A stretch of DNA of 64,000 bases from Calonectria ilicicola (lineage: Eukaryota; Ascomycota; Sordariomycetes; Hypocreales; Nectriaceae), in NCBI GenBank assembly GCA_020809705.1, contig CP085829.1:5828001-5892000 (forward strand), read 5' to 3'. Position 1 is the first letter of the stretch. Every line of letters begins with the position of its first letter. Below, in pieces: positions 52,886 through 62,730 of the stretch. The notes below the pieces were generated by a model. That model was not told the origin of the DNA and searched no databases. It was given only the letters and a program-made list of their open reading frames with translations. The position numbers and the translations under genes are program-made.

Positions 52886-55036
52886 TTAACAGCCAAATCC
52901 TTTGAAAGCACCCCATAATTTTATAAAGTCGTTCCAGAAACGAATAGACAGCGGCTCATGTTGGCCCCTGGTGCTCTCGGAAAGTAGCATGAACTTTTTC
53001 CATGCTTCAAAGTCGTCTGAGCCGCAAAATTCTATCATTTGATTTGACTCCTCACTAGTCAGGTTTAATTTTAGAAGGTGCGATGATACATGACACGCTG
53101 CATAGTTGAACAGCGGATACCGACTAGATAGGACGTCGGGCAACTTGGTCCAGTTGGACCTTTTCCAGTTTATGTGCTGCAGGTATCTCAGGCTAGCCAT
53201 ACCAAGTGCTCGGTGGCACCTCTTTAGATCAAGGCGAAAATACGCGATCCGCTTGTCTTGGCCATACCACCTATGAGGAGGCCGAAATAAAAAGTCTCGG
53301 ATTGAGGTATGTGCAAGGTGAACACGGTCTTTCTTGATAGTGATGAAATCCCCACATGTGTTTATGACATCTTCTTTGGTGATAAGATTCTCGCTGCACT
53401 CGTCAATTGGTGATTGCTCGGGGAAAGTCATGGCATAGGCCAAACAAAGCTCAGTGAAAGTAAGAGGCCTAAAAGAGGCTATAATGAGACTTAAAAGTGT
53501 TCTTGACCGTACCATTCCAATAGAAGGGTTATCGGGCTGTCCGTTTAACCGCACCATGAGCATTGTGAAGAGTCGATGGTATTCCCAATCCAGTTGGTCG
53601 GGCAAACGGCTCAGGGTGAGCTGGAGTTCTGCTAGACTAGAGCACAGACGTAGCTCTTTGAAGATAAATTCAATCCTTAAAAATGTCAGAATTGGTTTAG
53701 ATTCCAACTCTTTCCGAATTTCTTCACGAATCGCCAAATCCGTAATGTGGGGGCAGTTGTCCAACTCGAATGCAATGAGCTTGAATATGTCATTGCGGAC
53801 CAAATCTCTCGTGATGTCAATCGTAAGAGACCACAGTTGGAGGGCCATTTCTAGGCTGCTCCATCTTCCGATTAAAAGCAGGTGCATTTTGCGATTGCAT
53901 TCAAGCAATCGAGTCATAACGGCCAGCGGACCATGCTTGACATCGTTCCAGTCGTCGGCAGATTCTTGAATGCCATCGACGATGCAAAATACGTCATATT
54001 GCTGCATCACGCCTAATTTTTGAATCTCAAAGACGAGACTATCATGATCCGTTAGGTTTTTGTGGTTCTCCAACAGGCGTTCGATCTGATTGTTTCGCTC
54101 TTCATCAGGTAGTTGCAAGACAAGCTGCCACAAAAGGTTTCGCAGCATTCCGTCGATGCCTCTTTCTTGACCATGAACTGTCCAAAAAGAGAAAAACACT
54201 GATATTTTATGCCTCTTCCGTAACCCATAATCTATGGATGCTGCAAGGACAGATTTGCCGCACCCCTCCACACCGCAAAGTAACAACACTCTGTCATCGA
54301 TATCGGACGCATCGGCAATTTCTGTAAACGCAGGATCCGCAGGACTCATTGTAGGCTTTTTAACCCAGTATTCGAATTTGGGGTGAGACCAAATCCATTC
54401 CCCCGTGCCTTTTAACTTCTCGGGAATAAAGTTGGCTCTCGCAGGCTCAAGCGAGTTCTGCAGCCGACTCCGATTCCGCAACTCAACGGCTGCCTCTTCA
54501 AAAGAAGCTTGTAAATGAGTTCTTAGTCTCCCAATTCGTGCACTGCATTCCTCAGCCTCCTTCTCATATCCTGCTATTGCAAGCCGAGCTCTCCTAAAGA
54601 GCTGAGGGCCTCCGTGAGAGCCTTCAACTCTATGGATTAAACGCTGCACATTGGACAATTCGTTATCGACGCTGTTGAGAGACTCAAACCGACTGTTGTC
54701 TCTTACGCGAAATTCCTTTTCGTGTTGTCGGATGTCTCCTATGAGCTTTGCAAGCAGATCAAGCTGGACCTGAATTTCCTCGAACAGCTCCTTGCAGCGG
54801 GTCTTTGCACTGAGCTGTCCCACCTTGGTGCTGGCGTCCCTCACGCGGTCGCCGATCTCAGCCATCGAGACACAGTCAGGGTCTAAGAAAATGTCATTCC
54901 CATGCATTGCTTGGTGAGTTAGGCGTGGCCTATAGTCGACTTGCGAAGTTTTACTGAGAGGAAGTGGCATCAGGCAGAAGTACCTCGACGCGCTTTGACA
55001 CGCGCAAATCAGATGATGAGGCGCTAACCCCACCAT
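52886..55036 (-). CDS. NACHT-type NLR-like protein without C-terminal repeats
   Basis: Single exon, 716 residues from the ATG at 55036; downstream Mets (MHGNDIF, MAEIGD) could be the true start, since homology-like sequence begins near LDPDCVSMAEIGDRV. An N-terminal helical/coiled-coil region (about 60-200) is followed by the fungal NACHT lead-in IPEKLKGTGEWIWSHPKFEYW, Walker A GVEGCGKS (about 255), FFSFWTVHGQERGIDGMLRNLLWQL, a Walker B-like YDVFCIVDGIQE and the winged-helix-like part LSRLPDQLDWEYHRLF, ending VHLAHTSIRDFLF and LFNYAACHVSSHL. Fungal NLRs act in allorecognition and immunity, usually through WD40, ANK or TPR repeats; none follows here and the protein stops at FKGFGC. The N-terminal effector type is not recognised. 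ATP binding looks intact. Confidence 0.82.
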   Translation of the reverse strand: MVGLAPHHLICACQSASRYFCLMPLPLSKTSQVDYRPRLTHQAMHGNDIFLDPDCVSMAEIGDRVRDASTKVGQLSAKTRCKELFEEIQVQLDLLAKLIGDIRQHEKEFRVRDNSRFESLNSVDNELSNVQRLIHRVEGSHGGPQLFRRARLAIAGYEKEAEECSARIGRLRTHLQASFEEAAVELRNRSRLQNSLEPARANFIPEKLKGTGEWIWSHPKFEYWVKKPTMSPADPAFTEIADASDIDDRVLLLCGVEGCGKSVLAASIDYGLRKRHKISVFFSFWTVHGQERGIDGMLRNLLWQLVLQLPDEERNNQIERLLENHKNLTDHDSLVFEIQKLGVMQQYDVFCIVDGIQESADDWNDVKHGPLAVMTRLLECNRKMHLLLIGRWSSLEMALQLWSLTIDITRDLVRNDIFKLIAFELDNCPHITDLAIREEIRKELESKPILTFLRIEFIFKELRLCSSLAELQLTLSRLPDQLDWEYHRLFTMLMVRLNGQPDNPSIGMVRSRTLLSLIIASFRPLTFTELCLAYAMTFPEQSPIDECSENLITKEDVINTCGDFITIKKDRVHLAHTSIRDFLFRPPHRWYGQDKRIAYFRLDLKRCHRALGMASLRYLQHINWKRSNWTKLPDVLSSRYPLFNYAACHVSSHLLKLNLTSEESNQMIEFCGSDDFEAWKKFMLLSESTRGQHEPLSIRFWNDFIKLWGAFKGFGC

Positions 55037-55182
55037 GCGCAAAAAGCTGAGACAGAGAATGAATCATGATTGAGCGCATACGCGTAAATAAGGAGACAAA
55101 AAATCATTTTATGAACAGTTTTTTTTATCCTGTAATATATCCAGCCTATCAAATCGGCGCGTCTATGTCAATGTTGTGATGA

Positions 55183-56167
55183 TCAATATGTGTTTCCCTC
55201 ACCGGTCCTGCCCCAGTCACCTTCGAAGCGACTCCAGCCTCCGTACTCGGGCTCGTCGGCCAAAAACAAGGTGCTGACGACCATGTCGTAATAGCCATCA
55301 GCGGGTGTCTTGCCTTGGCAGACATTGCCTCCCATGGCGACGTTGAGTAGAATCGTCATTTCTCTCATCGGTCGGGTGCCCGCTGGGATGTTTCCCCTCA
55401 TGACGGGCCTGCCGTCAATGTACCAGAGCATCCTTCCCTGGCCTGGTTGGCCATTCGGCTGGTCCCAGACGAAATCATATCTCACTGGGCGAGCGTGCAT
55501 GTCGGGGATCTTGGTGGCCAGGACGCGGTGCTTTTGGGGCTCATGGTGGAATCCCCAGTGCAGGCATGACCTGTTCTCGTGGTCTCCGTTCCAGGTTTCG
55601 GCAATGTCGATTTCACCGTCGGTGGGCCACGAAAACGGCTCCTGGGGGAGAAGCCAAAAGGCGGGCCAGATGCCCTCGGCACAGGGCGAGAGGATAACCG
55701 CAGTGAGGACGCCACGGTCGCGAGCCAGCGTCTGTCTGCTCACGAGGCGAGCAGAGGTGTAGCGCTGATCAACTGAAGGTGCCGCATTGTTTGCCAGTGC
55801 TCGGATCACCAAGCGACCGTCTGGGGTGCTGTGAAACTTGGGTTAGTCATTTTTTTCTTTTTTTGATAAGACAGAAAAAAAGATGGGATTCAACGTACTG
55901 AAAGGCGTTGGCAGGGTTGGCAGTATAGTGCTCTAGCTCCTGGTTTCCCCAGCCGTCAGGCCCGTTGCCCAGCTTGGCGTCCCAATCGACCGTGACAGGA
56001 ATGTCGGGCTGGAAGCGAGGCTGCCAGTATGGCTGTGGGGGAGGGCGAGACTGTGGCGGGGGCACTGGTGGCTGACCATGGCCCTGACCCTCGTCCTTTT
56101 TGTCGGGATCCGCGATGAGCTGCTCAATTTCCTGCTTGGCGCGCTTGAGGTGATCTTTCCAGCCCAT
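55183..56167 (-). CDS. GH16 family endo-beta-1,3-glucanase-like enzyme lacking a signal peptide
   Basis: Exons 56167-55899 and 55828-55183 (70-bp intron, phase 2) give 304 residues. The catalytic GH16 motif is DGEIDIAE, with nucleophile Glu162, Asp164 and acid/base Glu167. Other laminarinase-type blocks are WPAFWLLPQ, CLHWGFHHEPQKHRV, GRMLWYIDGRPVMRG and MTILLNVAMGGNVCQGKTPADGYYDMVV. The N-terminus MGWKDHLKRAKQEIEQLIAD is an amphipathic helix, then a Pro/Gln-rich linker (GQPPVPPPQSRPPPQPYWQ), with no hydrophobic leader. So either the protein is cytosolic, or an upstream exon is missed, or export is unconventional. Its likely substrate is beta-1,3(4)-glucan of fungal walls. It is adjacent to and on the same strand as the NLR gene. 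Confidence 0.9.
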
Positions 56168-57489
56168 TGTGACGGTATTTCAATTATTCGTGGTTGATGT
56201 TGATGAAAAATAAAAATAAAAAAAGAGGGAACCGCGATAAGCTTTCAACGGCTTCGTCCCGCCTTTTTGTTTGGCATTAGCATTGGGATTGGGAGATGAG
56301 GTGGCCCAGTGGATTTCAATACGATGCAGCTTGGCGTGACGTCACCCTGCCATGAGGCTGTGCGTCTTGGGAGCATTGAAAAGCACCCAAGAGCAGTCAA
56401 TCGAGAGCCACTCAAGAGCCACGCCACTTGCTAGCCCGCCCCTGCATCTCTGCTCTGCTGTTCGGTTGGTTCATTGAGTCGTAAATGCCGGAGAAGCGGC
56501 ACTTTGCCGAGGGGGCCAAGAGCGATACTGCGCTTGGCGGCCACTCTTTGGACAAGGCACTTGAAGAATGGCCCAATTCGTCCAAAATTAATCCCAACAA
56601 TTTGCTGCACAGCCACACTAAATCACTTCATCTTGTGTGTATGTATCAATCAATTCTCGCAGTCATGAATCACATTCGAGCGCGGATCAGTCAGCCAGCT
56701 TCCGCGTCCTCAACCCCACTTCACCAATTGGCGGGGTTCATCCCACCTGCGCAGGGATACTGATAGTAGTGCCCTAGAACTGGGGAGGATGAAAGTTCAA
56801 CAAATACATACGACATCCGTCTGTATATATTTCATATACTTCATCCTTAAAATTATGTGAATGATTTCCTTTCCCATGGTTGATTGGTTGATTGATGATG
56901 TTCAACGACGAGACATTCCTTTGATGCCCTTGGGATATTCCCCATTTCAAGTGTTTTTGGTGTCGCCCCACCCTAGACCACGATCCAGATTATCACGTTG
57001 CGGACAGCTAGCATCCGAACTGGTTCTCTAGCTTGACGACTGACAATTTAGGCAAATCGATGGTCTTCATCTGAAAATACCAATAATAACACCCTTTCTG
57101 CGTGGCCCCCAATACTGCTTCATTCCTACAATACGACACACATTCGCGATGGCTTGGTCAATGAGCTCGACCTCATCCAATGGTGGCGAGACCTTATAAT
57201 CCGCTGACATGTTTCATCCGTTTCATAGGTGATCAACTCAAATTATCCGTTCGTCGCTTGCCATTTTGGTCATTTCTCACCATCAGTGATGCTTACTTGG
57301 TGTGAAGATGATGATGCAGGAGCCAACCCCGCAAGTGAACTCAGTAACCCCGATAAGCCTGCATCCTAATGCAGCCCCGATAGAGCGCCATGCCTCAAAA
57401 CGTCGTTCGGTCACCGACTTCGTCTTCATCCACCGACATCCCTCTTGTGATTCCCCTCTTATTTCTGGGATAGATTTCCACCAAAAAAA
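56168..57489. other. intergenic, divergent promoters
   Basis: 1.3 kb between the GH16 gene and the next gene. A 92-codon plus frame (56485-56763) has no domain. Nothing supported. Confidence 0.5.
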
Positions 57490-59359
57490 ATGACAACTGT
57501 AGAATTGTACTGCGTGGCCCGTCGATGTGGCCTCTGTCGCTTTCACTTCACCAAGGGTGAGACCATCATCGCAGGTGAGCACGCCACGTTTCCGGAGTTT
57601 CCATGTGATGATGCCACCTAACAATCGCAGTAAAGCAAAGCGGCGAGCTATCCGAGTCCTTCGCCTGCGAGACCCCCGTAGACTTCAAAGGAAATACATT
57701 TTACATCGTGTGCCACGGCGCCTCTACCCGAGAATGCTACCACGACAAGAGAGCGGTCGGGTGCCATCTCGACTGTCTTAACTTACTACCCAAAAAGTCG
57801 CCTTGGGAGTTTATGAATGCCGTGTCCTACAACTTTGAACCCCCAAAAACTCTCGACAAACCACGCTTCAAAAAGCTCCACCATCAACTTGCGGAAAATT
57901 TAAAGACGCCTGTATACCTACCTCTAGAACTGCGGTTTAAGACGGCTGAGCATTTGCTTTACCAATATGCTGCCAGTCTGGCCACCACCTTGCCGTTTCG
58001 CGACAAGGCAACACTGTTCCAGCTTAAGAGTTCCAAAGATGTTTGGGCCTCAACCGTTGAGTTTGAGGGGACCAAATACATTTCATCTTTGACAAACAAT
58101 TACATTCCCGAGCAGCACAAAGCTACGACTGAGAAAATTCTATCGCCGAATATGACAAACGAAATAGATGCAGTATATGTATGTGAAGACCAATGGGGCC
58201 TACAAAAAGTTATTTTCGGGCATTCGGAAAGAGCTCCAGTCGTCGATGAATCGCCAAATGTGTGGTGGAAGACACTGTCGATTCCAAACTCAAACTCCAC
58301 GCTGGAGGCTCACAGCGACGTAGGTCCCGCCTTGCAAGTGCTAGTAACCGACTAATGGAAATAAAGGGCATTAAAATACACAGTTTAATAAGCGTTAATG
58401 GCCATGAGCGTATCTCTAGTAACGATGTTGTATCATGGGCCATTCCTCAACCAGTTGTCCACCGACTCCACATCCATCAATTTTACCGAGATTTTCGATC
58501 CCACCCGCCCCCAGTTCGAATGGCCTTGTTCGAATACAACAGTCCAAATATTATAGGTTATTCTGTATGCTGTAATCCTGCTCCTACTGCAATACATGCC
58601 CATGTTGCAGGTGAGGATATGTCGTTTTATGAATCGGGATCAGATTCGTCAGTCTGGGTTTACATGCCGCTTAACCCATCCGAGCTCCTCTCAGAGATTT
58701 GGATGCGCACACATGGTACGAGCCATAACAAACTTGCCCTCCTTCTAAAGACCAACCAACAGCGATCTTGTTTGATGGGTGGCCGATTGTCTCCAATCGT
58801 CTCGCATGCCTCGTGGACTCTACTAGATATATCAACGGGAAAACCCAGTCGATTCTTCTTCGACAGCTGCCCCCAAGGAATTAGAAGTCTCGCATTTGAA
58901 AATTCTGTGCAGCCCGAACCAAACGAGAATGAGCCATCGCTCGCGAGACTAATTTCGGCATTCCCCAGGAATAAGCATCGGGATATCCTGTTCTGCTCCT
59001 CAGCCTCACTCGAGGGCGTTAAATCGTTAACAGTGTGCCGACGTAAGATCCAGTATCAACCATCTATCATTGGATTGCTTATCCACTATCTTGATGGGAG
59101 AATATCAAGTGTCGGGCAAATCCGGTTGGACTCGCTTGACGACCCGAATTTGGTGCAAGACTCAGAGGGCCTTTGGCTTGGATTCTCATTCACAGATTCA
59201 GGGCACCCTTATGTGGCTAATGTTGCCTTTAAAAAGCCACCTGAGGATAGTGATTATGAATGGCTCGACATGACTTGGGACGGAACACTGGAATGGTGGT
59301 TCTCCAGTTACGACTGTCAGGTATCTTACAAGGGCCGGAGAAGTCCAATAAGCCAATAG
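57490..59359 (+). CDS. uncharacterised fungal protein with N-terminal Cys motif, 588 residues
   Basis: Exons 57490-57574, 57631-58319 and 58367-59359 (introns 56 and 47 bp; branches CTAAC and CTAAT). The N-terminus carries YCVARRCGLCRFHFTKGETIIAV, a Cys cluster common at the start of fungal F-box-like/orphan proteins, then YIVCHGASTRECYHDKRAVGCHLDCLN with more Cys/His. The second intron repairs an apparent frameshift: removal joins LEAHSD to GIKIHSLIS, matching the family phrase. Late blocks are GYSVCCNPAPTAIHAH, EDMSFYES, VWVYMPLNPSELLSEIWMR and LKTNQQRSCLMGG. This architecture occurs in expanded, functionally unknown families of ascomycetes. Likely cytosolic or nuclear. An F-box is not clear. 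Confidence 0.82.
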
Positions 59360-59593
59360 AACGCATCGCTGCACTTCTTTGTATTTGTGGACCAGATCAA
59401 ACTGACACTACTGTCCCTATCAGGGCACTTCTTTTCGTACAGCAATTGACCAATATTTCGGGTTCGGGTTGTGTGTGCGTGTGCTTTTTGTGCTATACAT
59501 AATTTTTGCCCCATTTCATTGCCTTGATGTTCCTGATCATAATCCATCAAGAACAATCACTCCCAAGGACAATGAGTGACTCATATTTTATCA

Positions 59594-59637
59594 AGAGTCT
59601 TGCTGCGCGCACACATACATTTTGCTAGGTGCACACA
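59594..59637 (+). repeat. left inverted repeat of MITE-like element
   Basis: Pairs with 60088-60131, one mismatch (G at TTGCTAG versus the complement TTGCTAC). Confidence 0.9.
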
Positions 59638-60087
59638 TCAAACTATTTAGCTAGGGCTTTTCTGGGAAATTATAAGACATCCAAAGAAAATACTAAAGGC
59701 CTAATTTATTTTATCATAAATAAGTTTAGAATATATATAAAATTATTTATTTTATTTTTATTTTTTTATTTTGATGTTAATTCTCTTTTTACTTATACAC
59801 AAGTCTAGTTATCCAGCAAGGTCAATACACCAAATAAGGCTTGCAGATACAAACCCAAAACAAGAAAGTTACCAAACGTCGTGATAACCTAGAAATGTCA
59901 TCTCCAATACCTTGATAGAAAATTCTAATAGAGCCCAGTATTAAAATGCATTCCCTGCCCCAGCTCAAGCCGTCCGATTCGACCCATCTTTCCACATCTT
60001 TCTCAACCTCAACCGCCCGACCAAAAAAAAAATGAGCTACACTCGCACGACCATCAATATTTTGATGTTAAATGCAGATGTTTTATG

Positions 60088-60131
60088 TGTGTGCACGTAG
60101 CAAAATGTATGTGTGCGCGCAGCAAGACTCT
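60088..60131 (-). repeat. right inverted repeat of MITE-like element
   Basis: Reverse complement of 59594-59637 with one mismatch; followed directly by TTATCA. Confidence 0.9.
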
Positions 60132-60137
60132 TTATCA

Positions 60138-60566
60138 ATACCCTGTGGTTGATACGCAAACTCAATAGAGGATAAAGCTTTTGAAGAAGTCACTTGATGT
60201 GAAAGTTTTAAATAACCTTGATCAGCTTGATGTGGCAGCCATAGATATCCCAGGAATAAAACGGCGCTCCTATCCACTGAAATTATTTGAGTTTTTGTTC
60301 TTCTGAAAACCAAAAAGTTCTGGCAAGGCACAAGCTAAGGGGTAACCCAATATATAGACTTTCAAATACTATGGTTACCCAATCTTCAACCTCGCAGCCT
60401 AGAGGCAACGGAGATACAAAACTTAGATAGAAATCACCATAAAAAAGCCTGCTTTCATCAGTCCACGGGTCCAGAAATATGACCTTGAATCTTTCGTCTT
60501 TCAAACCACAACCTCCACCCGGTTCTCGTTCCAAAACGAAAGGTCTTCAATAACACCTCAGACACT
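60138..60566. other. promoter of the F-box gene
   Basis: Spacer between the MITE-like element and the F-box gene; no gene supported. The MITE insertion lies within the probable regulatory region. Confidence 0.45.
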
Positions 60567-62165
60567 ATGAGCAAACATCGGAATTTGGCTGAATTCCTCA
60601 GCGATATATTTTTTCGCAATTCCGATAACAACCCTAGTGGACCGCAGCATCGAAACAGACGGTCCCCTGGTTCTTCTTCTGATTTGCCGCCCACTTACGA
60701 GGATGCTACCGGCGCCAATCTTAGGAAAGCTGGGATAGAGCTTCTTGTCAAAGATGGCATGAATCCCATTGTGGCACGGGCTTATTGGAATCAGACACAG
60801 AGCCCTCTAGTGCGACTTCCTGATGGGCTAATGGTTGTTATTATGGAGCAGCTGGACCTGCACGATATACTGCGTCTTCGGCATGTCTCGCGAGACTTTA
60901 TGCGCTTGTTCAGTCAGTCCCAAGCATTCAGGAAGTATCATCTTACAGATGCACAAGATATTAAGAAGCGTAGTCAGTTGGCCAGAATCTGGGCCACCCC
61001 ACTACATTCTTTTCCAAGCCAACATCAGCGAGCACAGCATAACTCAGGCTTGTGCCATTCCTGTACTAAGTTCAGGGAGCAGCGAGGCTATGCGACAGAT
61101 CGAGATGTTCTCGAAGGCGTGCCTTTTATTTACTGCGCTGGATGCAATATGGAACACCGAGCCTTCTACTTCTCATCTCAGCAACGCCACCAATCAAATG
61201 ATGATGAGAGGATTTGTTTAGGGCGTGAGGGGTTTATCTCATTATGTGAGCATATATCAATCACTTGGGATACAGCTCAGCGCCTTATAGATGCGAAAAA
61301 AAGCGGTCCAGTTTTTATTAACTGCACTCATCCCCACAGCGAGGCTTCCCCGTGCAGGCATATTAGGAGGGAAACTTCAGAGACTTGCTACAACAACGAC
61401 CAGCCGCAAATCAAACTTTATAAAGATGAAGATCGAAAATTGGTTTTTGAGATCTCAATTACCACACACCTTCCGTTTCCGCGGCCGCGAGACGCAAAGC
61501 AGGGTAGTAAATTAAACGCTACTGCCTTTCAACGCAGTGTGAAAGAGCTTGTTTTCAACAGGCTACACGGGGCATCATTTCATTGGTTACCAACCAATAT
61601 ACGCCTACAAGACGTGTCTCGATGTTTTGATCCCAACATCTGCAGTTGCCTTGACTGGGGGGAATCGGTCGTACCAAAGAGATTCAATGCGCAAAAGCCG
61701 TCTGCGGAATGCAAATTCGAATGGAAACTTTGCCCAAACCCCATTAGACCGTGGCGAGTCAGGCCATATATCGAATCCGACTTCGCCGGCAAAAATGAAC
61801 TACTGCGCCAGCACCAAGACAGATGCGCAGGATTGAGTCATAATCTCGAGGTTCGGCAAGGGCATGGATTATGGTCTTGGAAGTTTAGCGAGTGTCCCGA
61901 AGACAAAGGTTTCTTAGTTTTTAAGCAGACGATAGAGTCTAGCGCTAACTCTCCGGGCGACTATAGGTGGAACTGGTTCATTAATAAGAAATTCAGCAAA
62001 CTGAGGCAGGATGGTGAAATGATCCATACTACATGGTGCCCTGAGCTGACTTGCCGTTTGGGGGCAATAGATGCAATACGGGGGCTGCTCTCTGATGGCG
62101 AGGGGAAAGTAGTACACCATAGGGCCAGCAAGTCGAATAGTTATTTTGTGGATACAGAGAAATAA
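60567..62165 (+). CDS. F-box protein with PY motif, 532 residues
   Basis: Single exon; start ACACTATGAGC, MSKHRNLAEFLSDIFF. Residues about 38-46 contain LPPTYEDA, a PPxY motif that binds WW domains of Rsp5/Nedd4-type ligases. An F-box follows at about 83-125 (LVRLPDGLMVVIMEQLDLHDILRLRHVSRDF). A Cys-rich segment (LCHSCTKFREQRGY, YCAGCNMEHRAFYFS) could bind zinc. The remainder is a fungal-specific region with TWCPELTCRLGAIDAIRGLL near the end. Predicted to be a substrate receptor of an SCF ubiquitin ligase; target unknown. Coupling of PY and F-box motifs is the notable point. Confidence 0.83.
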   Translation: MSKHRNLAEFLSDIFFRNSDNNPSGPQHRNRRSPGSSSDLPPTYEDATGANLRKAGIELLVKDGMNPIVARAYWNQTQSPLVRLPDGLMVVIMEQLDLHDILRLRHVSRDFMRLFSQSQAFRKYHLTDAQDIKKRSQLARIWATPLHSFPSQHQRAQHNSGLCHSCTKFREQRGYATDRDVLEGVPFIYCAGCNMEHRAFYFSSQQRHQSNDDERICLGREGFISLCEHISITWDTAQRLIDAKKSGPVFINCTHPHSEASPCRHIRRETSETCYNNDQPQIKLYKDEDRKLVFEISITTHLPFPRPRDAKQGSKLNATAFQRSVKELVFNRLHGASFHWLPTNIRLQDVSRCFDPNICSCLDWGESVVPKRFNAQKPSAECKFEWKLCPNPIRPWRVRPYIESDFAGKNELLRQHQDRCAGLSHNLEVRQGHGLWSWKFSECPEDKGFLVFKQTIESSANSPGDYRWNWFINKKFSKLRQDGEMIHTTWCPELTCRLGAIDAIRGLLSDGEGKVVHHRASKSNSYFVDTEK

Positions 62166-62730
62166 TAAGATGTTAGCAAGTTAACACTAGAAGTTATATC
62201 TCGGTTATTTTAGCAAAGCTCTGACGTACAATACCAAGCCGTGTCAACAAGACATCCACGTTCTAAGAATCAGCACGATCGACCGAAGGCTACCTACAAC
62301 CCACCTTCGGAAAAGGGGACACTCCCTAATCCCTAGATAATACCCACGAAACAAATGAAAGAGAAAAAAGAAAAGTAAAGTACGCGAATCTCGACTCGAT
62401 TTTAGATTCGGAACGACAAAACTGTCATCATTGCAGCGTGTCATTGAACAAATTCAAGCAGTAGAGATTTGCAGCTATTGACTTCATTTGCTCTTCCTTG
62501 TTTGGAGATGTAAAACATCAATTCTCCTGGCTTTGGAGGGATAGAGCACTCATTATTGAAAGACCTAATATTGTATTGGAGTTACAGCAACTTAAACTAG
62601 ACTATTTCCTCATATATTAACTCCTCTTTTGACTGATATTGTCTGTGTTGGCTATACGTATTATTATCACCTCATCCACCACTAAAGGCACTTCCCTGAC
62701 TCCTTTCCAAGCTATAGAAAGCCATTTATC
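62166..62730. other. intergenic
   Basis: 3' region of the F-box gene; nothing recognised before the degenerate repeat array. Confidence 0.5.

Larger units (their letters stand above)
59594..60131. mobile_element. MITE-like element with 44-bp inverted repeats
   Basis: 538 bp bounded by 44-bp terminal inverted repeats (59594-59637 and 60088-60131) beginning AGAGTCTTGCTGCGCGCAC, identical except for one base. Both sides carry TTATCA (59588-59593 and 60132-60137), a 6-bp target duplication. The interior is AT-rich and non-coding. These are the features of a non-autonomous DNA transposon (MITE). The superfamily is not clear from the termini. It lies between two plus-strand genes, about 230 bp after one stop and 435 bp before the next start. 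Confidence 0.85.

Noticed and set aside
57283..57624. 113-codon minus-strand frame overlapping the first exon of the gene at 57490
   Set aside because: The plus strand has matching splice sites and family motifs; the minus frame has none.
58262..58366. Frameshift between two parts of the gene at 57490-59359
   Set aside because: A 47-bp intron (58320-58366) with a proper branch site restores one continuous family-like protein.
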